53,885 bases of DNA from an uncultured Persicobacter sp. (GTDB lineage: Bacteria > Bacteroidota > Bacteroidia > Cytophagales > Cyclobacteriaceae), in the NCBI GenBank assembly GCA_947498325.1, contig CANMKE010000034.1, forward strand, positions 1 through 53,885, written 5' to 3'. Positions 1 to 9,900 of the stretch are shown here, piece by piece; positions within the stretch are counted from its first letter, which is position 1, and every line of letters starts with the position of its first letter. The notes under the pieces are model-generated. The model ran no database searches, was not told where the DNA came from, and saw nothing but the letters and a program-made list of their open reading frames with translations. The position numbers and the translations under genes are program-made.

Positions 1-135
1 CCATTACTCCTCATCCTATTCACCATCACCCTCCCCGCCTGGGCACATGCCCAAATGGGAGGCTTCAGTGCTTTGCGCTACGACCCAAAAATTCCATTAA
101 CCTGTAGACAATCAAATAATCACCCCAGACCATAG
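1..135 (+). pseudogene. Truncated 5' remnant of a PorP/SprF-OmpA gene
   Basis: Reading from base 1 (cca tta ctc) gives a signal-peptide stretch nearly identical to residues 4-30 of the PorP/SprF-OmpA protein at 13074-14561, including the AWAHAQMGGFSALR segment. After FSALRY the similarity stops. The frame runs on for about 15 unrelated codons to a TAG at 133-135. The sequence after the break resembles the right arm of the palindromic element seen at 6889 and 21797 (CGCTACGACCC), followed by a stretch like 6822-6848 (attaatctgtggacaa). This suggests the copy was cut at an intergenic repeat. The ATG would lie just outside the window. It sits directly before a T9SS type B adhesin, where an intact PorP/SprF partner would normally be expected. 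It is probably not functional. Confidence 0.75.
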
Positions 136-159
136 TCAGGGGAAACACCAAATCAACCT

Positions 160-3100
160 ATGAAACACCTTTACATTTTTTTACTCCTTCATTTTTTATG
201 CCTCAGCCAAGGCTGGGCGCAGCGCTTTGAGCTGTTGGACTACCCCAGCTTGCCCACTTTGAGCGATGGGGAGGTTTTGTCAGTGGACGTCAATAAGGAT
301 GGTCAGTGGGAAATCTTGCTGGCAGGCAAGCAGGCATTATCCGCCAATGAGCGCCTGGAGATCTACCGGTTTCAGGCGGGTCAATGGGTGAAATATGACA
401 ATGGACTACCCGCTTGGGACTTGCATGCCTTTGCGGTGGTGGATGCCAATGCCGATGGCTTTCAGGATCTGGTCATTTCGGGAACTGATATTGGCGGAGA
501 CACGCAAACGCAGCTGTTCCTGAACCAAGGTAATGGACAATGGCAAGCGAGTGCGGTCACTTTCCCCGATTATCAATCGGTTTCTTTGGCTCAGGGAGAT
601 TTTTTATCCCAGGGCGAGCAGGGTATTTTGATGATGGGACAAAATGCCGACAGTCAATGGGTGAGTACTTACATTTCATTAAAAGCAGGGGAGCAAACGG
701 CATTGGAGTTGCCCGCTTTTCAACAGGCTAAAATCTTGCCTTTGGGAAAAAAGAAAACTGACCTGTTGGTGGTCGGAGAAGATTACCGTGGCTTCCCACG
801 GGTGCAATATTACAGCAACTTAGGGCAGGGACGATTTCAGTTACAGACCAGCTTTGGAGAGCTGTCCAACGCCCAGGCAGTTTTGGCTGATTTGAATCAG
901 GATGGTTTGCAGGACGTGATCGTGACGGGCTATTCCGGCAGCACGCCCTTGTCAAAAATATTTTTACAACAAACCAATGGCTGGCAGGAAGTCGCCTGGG
1001 GATTGCCTGCCTGGGCGGGCGGCAAGCTGTTGGCAGCGGACTTCACCGGCAATGGCTATATGGATGTATTTATTGCCGGGGTAGATAACAATGCGGTAAC
1101 CAAGGCCAACCTTTATTTGAACAATGACGGGACGGCTTTGGCGGATGCTGGATTGTCCTTTCCCGCTTTGTATTCGGGGGCTTTGGGCTTGGCGGATTGG
1201 AATGCGGATGGTGCAGCAGATTTGTATTTTTCAGGGAAAGGCACCTTTACCGATGAAAAGTATATGTATCAGAATTTAGAATCAGCCTCAGCCCAATTAG
1301 CTGCGCCGACGTTGTCTGTGGGCAAAAATGAAAATCAATCGGTTTCCCTTTCCTGGTCAGCCGTGGCTCAAGCCACCTCTTATGATTTGCGCATAGGTTC
1401 AAGCAGTGGTGCCAATGATATTTTCCCGGTTCCTGCACAAGCCAATGGTCAACGCCAGTTCTTGCAGCAGGGAATTTTCAGCACAGCTTTTGAGATCAAC
1501 CAAATGCCCGAAGGGGCTTATCATTGGGCAGTTCAGGCGGTGGATGCGGCAGGAAAAGGCGGTGCTTTTTCAGAAGAAGGTGAATTTTACAGCTGTGAAA
1601 AGCCCGATTTAGGGGAAGATCAATCCTTATGTACAGGGGAAAGTTTGACGCTGAAGGCAGGCAAAGCAGGGGAGGTAGTGAGTTGGTATAATTTGGCGGG
1701 TGATCTGCTTTTGGATAACTCTCAGACTTTTGAATCGACCATTTCGGAAGATATAACCATTGTGGTGCAGGTGGTCAAGCCTTCATTGAACCATTGCACG
1801 GTCAAGGATACCATCAAAATCAAGGCACTCGATATTCCTGTATTCGATATCGAAGCCGTTAATGATATTTGTATTGGTACATATTTCAGCCATGAACTGA
1901 CGGGGGATTTTCAGTCAGTCAGCTGGTTCAGTAAAACGGATCAGAAGGTGTTGAGCAACGAAACGAGCCTGAATCATCAGGTTTGGAAAGAAGAAGAAAT
2001 TGAATTGACTGCAACGAATCTGTTGGGTTGCAGCCGGCAATTGACTTTCATTTTGAAACCCTACAATGCGCCTCTTTCTGGCTTGCAATCAGCTTATGAG
2101 GTCTGTGAAGGCACTTCCTTGAACCTTTCTCCAACGGGCGATTATAAAAAGATAGAATGGAAAACTTCCGCATTGGGAGATTGGTTCAAAGTGCCGTCCT
2201 ATGAATATGCCTCGGATCAGGACATGACGCTGCAGCTTCGCTTAACCGATGATACAGGCTGTTCGGGGGAGGAAAGCATACAAATCACTCATTTGCCGAT
2301 GCCCTCACCTGCCATTGGTGAGGATGATGCCTTGTGTTGGGGTACTGAACTGAAAATCGATGCGGGAGAATACGAGCAATATCAATGGTATCAGAATGAT
2401 GCCGAAGAGGTCTTTAGCAGTGGTCGTGTATTGGAGTGGACGGTCGATCAGTCGGTGAATTGGCGACTGAAAGTGCAAGATGAAAAAGGCTGTTGGGGTG
2501 AAAGTCAGCGCCAAATCACATCTTTGGAACTGCCTGATTTGAGCGCGATATCAGAAGTCTATCCGGTCTGTCAGGGCGAATGGCTGAGCCTGAATGCAGG
2601 CGATTTCGCACGTTATCGCTGGACAAGACTAAGCGATCAATTGGTTATTTCTACTGAAGCGACCGTCAATATGCAGGCGAATGCCGAGGAAAGTTATCAG
2701 TTAACGGTTTGGAATGAGCAAGACTGTGAACAAAGCAAAACCTTTGAGGTGCAGCCTTTGAGCTTGCCTGATCCTGTGTTGGCAAGCAACTATGAAGTGT
2801 GTTTGGGAAGTGATTTATGGGTTGAAAATGTTGGGACCTTCACACAATATGAATGGTATTTGGAAGGGGAGCTGGTGCATACAGGCACCGAGGATCACTG
2901 GTCAGCAAACATTCAATCCGATCAGCTATTGGGACTGCAGGTTACCGACGCACAAGGCTGTCAGCAAATGAAAACCGCTACCATTCAGGCTTTGGCGTTG
3001 CCTGCTTCAGGCTTGGAAGCGGAACAGTTTATTTGTGCGCAAGAAATCATTGAATTGCATGCAGGTGGTCAGTGGGCAAATGTTACCTGGGAACGTGCCG

Positions 3101-5835
3101 ATGGCTCAGCATCCTACGAGCCTACTTTGTCTTTCGCCGTGGAAAATGCCGAAGCGGTCAAATTGACCATGGTCGATGCTAAAGCCTGCGAGGCGACAGA
3201 ACAGATCCAAGTCAATACCTATGCCTTGCCAGTGATCGATCTGCCAACGGAAATCGCCGTTTGTGCAGGGGCTTCTTTTGAACTCGACGCAGGCGGAGGA
3301 TTGACCCGCTACCGCTGGCGATTGGATGGAGAAATCATCGGTACCAATCGCGTCTTGCGATGGTGGCCAGCAGGTGACCAAACGATCGAACTGGAAGTGC
3401 AAAATACGGCGGGCTGTCTGCAGACCCACCAAGTTCAGGTGACGGTGAATCCTTTACCGGTTATCACTTTGGCGGATGAACAATTTGCCTGCTGGGGAGA
3501 TTCGCCCACTTTGGATGCAGGCGAATGGGCTGCGGTGCATTGGCAATCTTTGCAACTGGGCGATTTGGGTACTAATGCTCAACTGGATTACATTTTTGAG
3601 CAGGAAGATGAACTGACCCTGAGCGTAACGGATGGCAATACCTGCAGCAATCAATTATTAATCAGAATCCATCCACGTGCCTTGCCAGCAGTGGACCTGG
3701 GAGATGATCCATCGACTTGTTATGGTCAAAAACTGGACTTGAGCATCCCTTCGGATTTGGGAGAATCAGTGGCTTGGATTCTCGACGGTCAACCGATCAG
3801 TGATCAATGGAGTATTACCCTGGAGCGATTGGAACAGCAGCAATTGGCAGTAGAAGTAACCGACCAGTATGGTTGTGTGGGGCGTGATGAATTGCAGCTG
3901 AATGTATTGAACCTGCCAGTGATTGATCTGGGCGACGATCAGCAGGTCTGTGACGGCAATACTTTTGAATATACCTTGCCAAATAATTATGCAGAAATAA
4001 AATGGTACCGTGATGCTGACTTTGCAGGCGATTCCCGATTCCTCAGCTTTGAGGTGGCGCAAAGCCAACAGTTGAAAGCCGTCGTTACCGATCCGTTGGG
4101 CTGTGTGAATGCCGACAGTATGCAGATTGAAAAACTCAACTTGCCTGAATTTTCACTGGGCGATGATCAGCAGATCTGTGATGGCTCCTCGGTGGCATTG
4201 ACCGCAAATCATGAAAATACCCAATCGGTCAAATGGTACAATGTTTTTGATGGATTAAAAGGCACGGGAACGAATTACGAGCAGGTGATCAATAATGACG
4301 AAACCTTCTGGGCAGTATTGCAGGATCAGGCGGGTTGTCAGTTCACCGATACGGTGAAGGTCGCTGTTTTGGCCTTGCCTGAATTTACACTCGGAGAGGA
4401 TCAACAGATTTGTTTTGGTAGTGAAGTGAGCTTGCAACTGCCCGAAAGAGCAGGGAATACCGAGTGGACGGATATTGCTGGTCAGGTTTTGGGAACGGAT
4501 TTAGCGCTAAGCTATCCGATCGAAAAGGAGGAAGTGATCACCGCTCGATTCACAGACACCAACGGTTGTCAGTTCACCGATCAGCTTAAGGTAGGCGTTT
4601 TGGCGCTTCCTGATTTTACTTTGGAGGAAGAGAAGGAGGTCTGTTTCGATCAGCCTGCGCAACTGTTCATCGATGGCGACTGGCAAAAAGTCGAATGGAT
4701 GGAAGGCGAAAATGTTTTACATGAAGGCGCAATGTGGGATTTCACATCCGAGCGAGATATACCCCTGACCGCCAGAGTCACCTCCTGGGAAGGGTGTCAG
4801 CAAACCGGCGAGATGAATTTCTACAGCCTGCCTTTGCCCATCGCCAATGCAGGTGATGACCAGGCGATCTGTTCGGATCAATCGGTGCAGCTGATGGCAG
4901 CAGGCGAAAGCGACTGGACCTATCAATGGGCGCCAGCCTTGCACCTGTCAGATGCCAAGGCGCAACAGCCCATCGCCAGTCCTCAGCAAAGCATCACTTA
5001 CGGTTTGGTGGTCACTGATGCCAAAGGCTGTGTTAGTTTGACGGATTCCGTCACCGTTCATGTCAATGAGTTCAAATCAGTCAGCGCAGGCGCAGACCAA
5101 ATGATTTGTATCGGCGATGCCGTGGTGCTGGAAACGGAAATCGATGGCGCCAACTTCGATTATGAATACAGCTGGACACCCGCAACAGGATTGTCAGATG
5201 CTACCTCGGAGGCACCAATGGCAAACCCATCCGCCACCACCACCTATCAGGTCAGTGTCAGAATGGGCAACTGTATAGCGCGAACGGATGAGGTAACGAT
5301 CACCGTCAATCCATTGCCGGAAATTACCATCAGTGAGGACATCGCCATCGGCGCAGGGCAAAGCACCACCCTCTCTGCTTCGGGAGGGGCGTTTTACCTC
5401 TGGTCACCTGACTATCGCGTGGACAATCCAAATACCGCCAACCCAACGGTCAGCCCCAATATCACCACCACCTATACCGTGAGTGTGATCAGCGAACTGG
5501 GTTGTGAGAATACCGATCAAGTGACCGTCCATGTCGGCAACGAAATATTTGTGCCCAACCTCTTTAGCCCGAATGATGATGGTCAGAATGACCACTTCAA
5601 AATCTATGGCAAAGGCGTCAAAAGCATCCGATTGGCGATATACAATGCCGAAGGAAAGCAGGTCTTTATCAGTGAAAAGATTGAAGAAGTCATGGAGCAA
5701 GGCTGGGACGGCCAAAGCAATGGAAGCTCCTGCCCAGTAGGTACTTACTACTGGAAATTGGAAGGAAAATATTTTGATGATAGTCCTTTGAAGTTCAAAG
5801 GATTGAATAGTGGAACTATAAATTTGATGAGATGA
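160..5835 (+). CDS. Giant secreted adhesin, FG-GAP + FN3 + about 16 Cys-containing Ig/PKD-like repeats, T9SS type B (CHU_C) sorting domain
   Basis: This 1891-residue protein has a clear signal peptide (hydrophobic residues 4-18, cleavage near GWAQ). Residues about 25-370 carry FG-GAP/VCBS-like repeats with D-N-D-G type loops (DVNKDGQW, DLNQDGLQDV, DWNADGAADL), which usually form a calcium-binding propeller. Residues about 385-475 look like an FN3 domain. From about 480 to 1700 there are about 16 repeats of roughly 75-80 residues, each with an LGDDQxxCxG-type start and a TDxxGC motif, so each repeat could hold one disulphide. Two later PKD-like units (ATGLSDA..., ATTTYQVSV) lead to the C-terminal CHU_C domain (VPNLFSPNDDGQNDHFKIYG, then GWDGQ, PVGTYYWKL). 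CHU_C domains are T9SS type B export signals that normally work with a PorP/SprF barrel. The protein is inferred to be a surface adhesin; no ligand can be named. The stop overlaps the next gene by 4 bp. Confidence 0.9.
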   Translation: MKHLYIFLLLHFLCLSQGWAQRFELLDYPSLPTLSDGEVLSVDVNKDGQWEILLAGKQALSANERLEIYRFQAGQWVKYDNGLPAWDLHAFAVVDANADGFQDLVISGTDIGGDTQTQLFLNQGNGQWQASAVTFPDYQSVSLAQGDFLSQGEQGILMMGQNADSQWVSTYISLKAGEQTALELPAFQQAKILPLGKKKTDLLVVGEDYRGFPRVQYYSNLGQGRFQLQTSFGELSNAQAVLADLNQDGLQDVIVTGYSGSTPLSKIFLQQTNGWQEVAWGLPAWAGGKLLAADFTGNGYMDVFIAGVDNNAVTKANLYLNNDGTALADAGLSFPALYSGALGLADWNADGAADLYFSGKGTFTDEKYMYQNLESASAQLAAPTLSVGKNENQSVSLSWSAVAQATSYDLRIGSSSGANDIFPVPAQANGQRQFLQQGIFSTAFEINQMPEGAYHWAVQAVDAAGKGGAFSEEGEFYSCEKPDLGEDQSLCTGESLTLKAGKAGEVVSWYNLAGDLLLDNSQTFESTISEDITIVVQVVKPSLNHCTVKDTIKIKALDIPVFDIEAVNDICIGTYFSHELTGDFQSVSWFSKTDQKVLSNETSLNHQVWKEEEIELTATNLLGCSRQLTFILKPYNAPLSGLQSAYEVCEGTSLNLSPTGDYKKIEWKTSALGDWFKVPSYEYASDQDMTLQLRLTDDTGCSGEESIQITHLPMPSPAIGEDDALCWGTELKIDAGEYEQYQWYQNDAEEVFSSGRVLEWTVDQSVNWRLKVQDEKGCWGESQRQITSLELPDLSAISEVYPVCQGEWLSLNAGDFARYRWTRLSDQLVISTEATVNMQANAEESYQLTVWNEQDCEQSKTFEVQPLSLPDPVLASNYEVCLGSDLWVENVGTFTQYEWYLEGELVHTGTEDHWSANIQSDQLLGLQVTDAQGCQQMKTATIQALALPASGLEAEQFICAQEIIELHAGGQWANVTWERADGSASYEPTLSFAVENAEAVKLTMVDAKACEATEQIQVNTYALPVIDLPTEIAVCAGASFELDAGGGLTRYRWRLDGEIIGTNRVLRWWPAGDQTIELEVQNTAGCLQTHQVQVTVNPLPVITLADEQFACWGDSPTLDAGEWAAVHWQSLQLGDLGTNAQLDYIFEQEDELTLSVTDGNTCSNQLLIRIHPRALPAVDLGDDPSTCYGQKLDLSIPSDLGESVAWILDGQPISDQWSITLERLEQQQLAVEVTDQYGCVGRDELQLNVLNLPVIDLGDDQQVCDGNTFEYTLPNNYAEIKWYRDADFAGDSRFLSFEVAQSQQLKAVVTDPLGCVNADSMQIEKLNLPEFSLGDDQQICDGSSVALTANHENTQSVKWYNVFDGLKGTGTNYEQVINNDETFWAVLQDQAGCQFTDTVKVAVLALPEFTLGEDQQICFGSEVSLQLPERAGNTEWTDIAGQVLGTDLALSYPIEKEEVITARFTDTNGCQFTDQLKVGVLALPDFTLEEEKEVCFDQPAQLFIDGDWQKVEWMEGENVLHEGAMWDFTSERDIPLTARVTSWEGCQQTGEMNFYSLPLPIANAGDDQAICSDQSVQLMAAGESDWTYQWAPALHLSDAKAQQPIASPQQSITYGLVVTDAKGCVSLTDSVTVHVNEFKSVSAGADQMICIGDAVVLETEIDGANFDYEYSWTPATGLSDATSEAPMANPSATTTYQVSVRMGNCIARTDEVTITVNPLPEITISEDIAIGAGQSTTLSASGGAFYLWSPDYRVDNPNTANPTVSPNITTTYTVSVISELGCENTDQVTVHVGNEIFVPNLFSPNDDGQNDHFKIYGKGVKSIRLAIYNAEGKQVFISEKIEEVMEQGWDGQSNGSSCPVGTYYWKLEGKYFDDSPLKFKGLNSGTINLMR

Positions 5836-6653
5836 GAAGTTTATTAACTGTACTGTTTGTAATGGTTCTTGGGGGCCAAGTTTCTGCTCAAACGCTTTGG
5901 CGGAATGAAGCGGGTGAATATAAAACACTACCATTGACAGATGATATTGTAATCGATCTAACAGAATATTATGGGTTGATACCTTATTTTTCTGGTTGTA
6001 CAAAGGTAAATAATGGATGCACTCCTCAGCCAATATTTGATGGTACTGCATGTTTACCAAATTCAGCGGGAAGGGATATTACTTATTCATTTGAAGTTTT
6101 GATTGAGAATCATTTTGTTGCTAAGGTAGAGGATGGTTTTGCCCCGGGGGGAGCAATCTCTACAGTTAAATTCTTATCTGACGAAGAAATAGGGTCTTTT
6201 GAGTACACTATTAATAGTTCAACTTCTACCGAAACAATTACAAAGTGTAATAATTCAAATTTAGGAGGAGCTGGCGAATATGCAATAGGTGCTATTTCAA
6301 ATTATCATAAATTAACGCCCTCAGGCCAGTATGTGACCATCTATTACAGACTTCATAGAATACATACAGGAACATCCCCAACGGTGATTGGCTATTCAGG
6401 AGATGAATATAACTACCAAGCCCCAGCACTTTTCAAACACCTCTCTCCAGAAACCCTCCAATGGACCTTTGCCTCCTGCGATCAGGAAATGGAATTGGAG
6501 TTTACCTCATCCACAGATGAACTGATTTTGCAATCAGGGATTTTGCCTGAAGGGGAGTGGGAGGTTACCGTTACAGGGGCAGGATTTAGATCACAACCTT
6601 TGAGGTATTATCATGAAAATCAATCAATAACAATATTGGCAAAGACGGAATAA
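5832..6653 (+). CDS. Secreted protein of unknown function (273 aa), translationally coupled to the adhesin
   Basis: The start codon overlaps the upstream stop (ATGA, 4 bp), so it is probably co-translated with the adhesin. Residues 1-20 form a signal peptide ending VSAQ. I recognise no family. There are several cysteines in the first half (around SGCTKVNNGCTPQP, FDGTACLP, TKCNNSNLG), consistent with a disulphide-stabilised exported protein. The first two thirds are visibly AT-rich, while the last 85 codons (from about 6420) have the GC-richer codon use of the surrounding surface genes. The gene may therefore be a chimera with an exchanged N-terminal part. It has no T9SS sorting domain. The role may be tied to the adhesin by coupling, but that is only inference. 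Confidence 0.75.
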   Translation: MRSLLTVLFVMVLGGQVSAQTLWRNEAGEYKTLPLTDDIVIDLTEYYGLIPYFSGCTKVNNGCTPQPIFDGTACLPNSAGRDITYSFEVLIENHFVAKVEDGFAPGGAISTVKFLSDEEIGSFEYTINSSTSTETITKCNNSNLGGAGEYAIGAISNYHKLTPSGQYVTIYYRLHRIHTGTSPTVIGYSGDEYNYQAPALFKHLSPETLQWTFASCDQEMELEFTSSTDELILQSGILPEGEWEVTVTGAGFRSQPLRYYHENQSITILAKTE

Positions 6654-6943
6654 TGGATCAATATATATGGGAATAATATTTTGATATCTGTACGGATGCA
6701 CCTATGTGTGTATCCTTGAATTATTTAAAATAGATTTTCGGGCAGACACACAGGTCGGCCCCTACAGCGGTCAAATTAAATTTTTTGTAACACACGATCG
6801 ATAATAAAATCTCGATAATCCCATTAATCTGTGGACAATAAATCAATCAAAAAATAATCTGTGAAAATCTGTGTAATTTAACCCTGGTCGTAGCGTCTCG
6901 CTACGATCCAAAATAAGGCAAGCATCCGCTTGCTACAAAAACA
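6654..6943. repeat. Intergenic region with several REP-like palindromic elements
   Basis: There is no credible gene here. Three recurring intergenic elements lie in series. The first is a GGGCAGACACACAGGTCGG-type palindrome near 6740-6768. The second is a CTGTGGAC / AATCTGTGAAAATCTGTG tract at about 6822-6880, related to tracts at 14584, 15091 and 21654. The third is the palindrome CGTAGCGTCTCGCTACG at 6889-6905, followed by GCAAGCATCCGCTTGC at 6918-6933, ending 10 bp before the toxin start codon. The same last pair recurs (imperfectly) at 24419-24460. These may act as mRNA-end hairpins or as recombination substrates; I see no convincing promoter. Confidence 0.6.
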
Positions 6944-9900
6944 ATGAAAACATCAACCTTACACCTTCTATTTTTTCTGCTCCTGCTACCCTTGGGGCTG
7001 CAGGCACAAAACTACCCCGTGCAGGCGACCTTCAACCTGACGCCTCCCTACGGTATCAGGCTGTCGGACTATTCCTCCCCAGCCAATCAGAGCCTGCGGG
7101 CGAATGTCTGGCTGAAGGATTTGAACCAGCCGGAATTGGCGGTGCGCTTCAAAGTCAAGATAGAAGAGCTGTCAGGTAAAATATCGCTGCAAAGCAAGCC
7201 CAACTACCTGCCTGAACCGATGTACATCATGGGCGGTCAGCCCGAGATGCTCGATGCCAGCCAGTTGGGGCACTACTACGATTTGGCCAATTTGCAGGTG
7301 ATCCGTGGGAGCCTGAACAGCATCACCACCAATGGGGGAAAACTGCCCGATGGCGTGTATCGATTTTCATTGCAGGTGTTGGAATATTACACAGGACGAC
7401 TGATTTCCAATACGCCGATGCAGCAGGTCTTTTTGACTCAGAGCGATCCGCCGCAACTGCTTTTACCGCAGGACAATCAGCGTATTCAGGTACAAGAGCC
7501 CCAATACATTGCCTTCAGCTGGAGCCCTCGACACCTTGGCTCACCCAACCGTCCGCAAAACGTTACCTACCGCTTTCAGGTGGTGGAATTGTTGCGTGAC
7601 AACCAAACCGCAGGAGACGCTTTTGCGACCACCATGCCGATCGTTGATGAGACCAACATCATGGCATCGGCTTACCAGATGGGACCAGCCGACAGCCCAT
7701 TGATTCCTGGTCAGTGGTACGCCTGGCGGGTGCAGGCATATGACGAAGACGAGATGGGACTGCTCAAAAACAACGGATGGAGCGAGATGCGTCGTTTTCA
7801 GTACGGGGTCGCCTGTACCGAATGCGGGGATTTGTTGGTGGAAACCGTTACGCCTTCACGTGTAGAATTGTCATGGACGGGCGAGCAATTTCACCAGGGG
7901 TGGGAAGTGCGTTACCGTCCCGTAGCCGCCAAAGGCGAAAGCCCTCAGGAGTGGCGCAGTGAGGAATTTTTGATGGAAAGGGCGAATGTGCGTCGCCTGT
8001 CACCGGCGGTAGAATATGAGTTTCAGGTCCGTGGAAAATGCGGCACGAGCCAGGGTGAATGGACGCAAACCGTTACCGCCACCACAGGCGAAAGAGAGGA
8101 GAAGCCCTACCTTTGTGAGGGGGGAGAACTCGTTATTCAATGGGACAATAACGAACCGCTCACCACCGCTTTGAAGGTGGGGGATACTTTTTTTGCCGCC
8201 GATTTTGAGGTGACCGTTACCAGCGCTTCGCTGAATGGCAACACCCATTCTGGCGAAGGAATGATCCAAATCAAGAGCATGAACAATGTCTTTTTTGGGG
8301 TGACTTTTGACCAAATTGAACTCAATACCGACTACAAACTTATCAAGGGAAATGTTGAGGTCACGGGTGCGGACAGTAACTTGATTGATCCCGAATTGGC
8401 GGACGCCATCATGAAAGGGGTGGATGCTTTGGATGACTTGTTGAAAGAAGCCGAGGCCATTGCCAAGATTGTCGAAACGATCAAGAAAGAGGATGAGGAA
8501 ACGGCAACAAAAGATCAAGCGCTACAAGACGCCAAAAAGGAAAAAGACGCTGCGAAAGAAGCGTTGAAAACCGCTGAGGATGAACTCAAAGAAGCCAAAA
8601 AAAGTGGCGATGAGAAAGCCATAGCGGCAGCTGAAGAAAAAAAGGAAGCTGCGAAAGATCGTTTTGAAGGTGCCAAAGATGCCCAAAAGCAGGCGCAGGG
8701 CAATGTGATCAAAGCCATCACCGAATATTTTGGCAAAGGAAGCAAGGAACTGCTCGCTTTCGTCTCTGGGGTAAACCGGTGTATTCAGGCTGAAAAAGGC
8801 ATGGTGCGTCAGCAGGAAGCCGAAGCGACGGTCGAAAAAGGAAAAGCCGTACTCGCCTTTTTGACTAAAATGGATGGACAGACCGAACCTGACATCAATC
8901 TGCGGGATTATGCAGGCTTGTCTGAGGAAGAAGCCTTGACCAAATGTTCTGAAATGGCGGCGCAGGTGGTCAGTATGTTGGATGGACAAACGGTCAATGA
9001 AAATACGGGCAAGACAGAGCAAGAAGCAGGGGTTTTGACGGCCATCAAGCAGGCCCGAACTGCGGTTTATTTATTCCAACAAATCTTCGGCTTGGGCTAT
9101 GATATGCTGGCAAATGATGATGCACTCCGCGAAAAAAACTGCGATGACTGGTCAAAAACCGCCACCCTCACCTTCACCAAAAACACTGCCACCGCCTTTG
9201 ATGCCGGCGGACGAGGTTTTGACGATGCCGTTTTTGATGGCCTTGATTGCGAGGGGCCGACCAAACTTTACCCTTTCATCGCCATTGAAAAAGGCCAGAA
9301 AGGAAAAGTAAACTATACCACCGACAGCCAAGAGAAAATCTTCTTCCGTCCTGTTAACCAAAAAGCCAATGTCATTAGTGGATCTCCACAAGGTACAGAA
9401 CTCTTTGCCCTTGACGGCAAAAAGACCCTTTGGGAAGCTTATACTTCTGTTGACAACCAAGACCAAATCTTGGGTAAGATCAACGTTTTGCCTTTCGAGC
9501 CTAAAACCATCAAGCTGTACATCAAGCCCGTAGATGACATTGAAGCACCAACGAAAGCCGATGTAGAAAATTATTTGGCTTCCGTTTATGGAGATTACTT
9601 CATCAATTTTGAGGTGGTGATCCTGGGCAAAATGACAGGTCTTCCTTGGGATGAGAACGGCGATGGAAAATTAGCCTCAGGAGATGGGGAGCATGGTAGT
9701 TTGGCCACTTATACTTCGGAACAGCGAACTTTAATTAGTGCTTTCAAAAAAGTGCACCAAAGAGGCAAAGATGAATTGGTCGCCTTCTGGGCACCAGCTG
9801 CAAGCAAAGCAGGACTCAAAGGATTCTTCCCTCAAGGGCGTGCTTATGGATTTATCTATGCCCCCGACAATTCAGAAACAACATTCCACACCCTTGCCCA

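Noticed and set aside
3106-3432. Antisense open frames within the large adhesin and toxin genes
   Set aside because: They mirror the codon bias of the real genes on the other strand and show no recognisable protein features.
5404-6060. 218-codon open frame on the - strand
   Set aside because: It lies antisense to the adhesin C-terminus and the next gene, both of which have clear domain or signal-peptide evidence.
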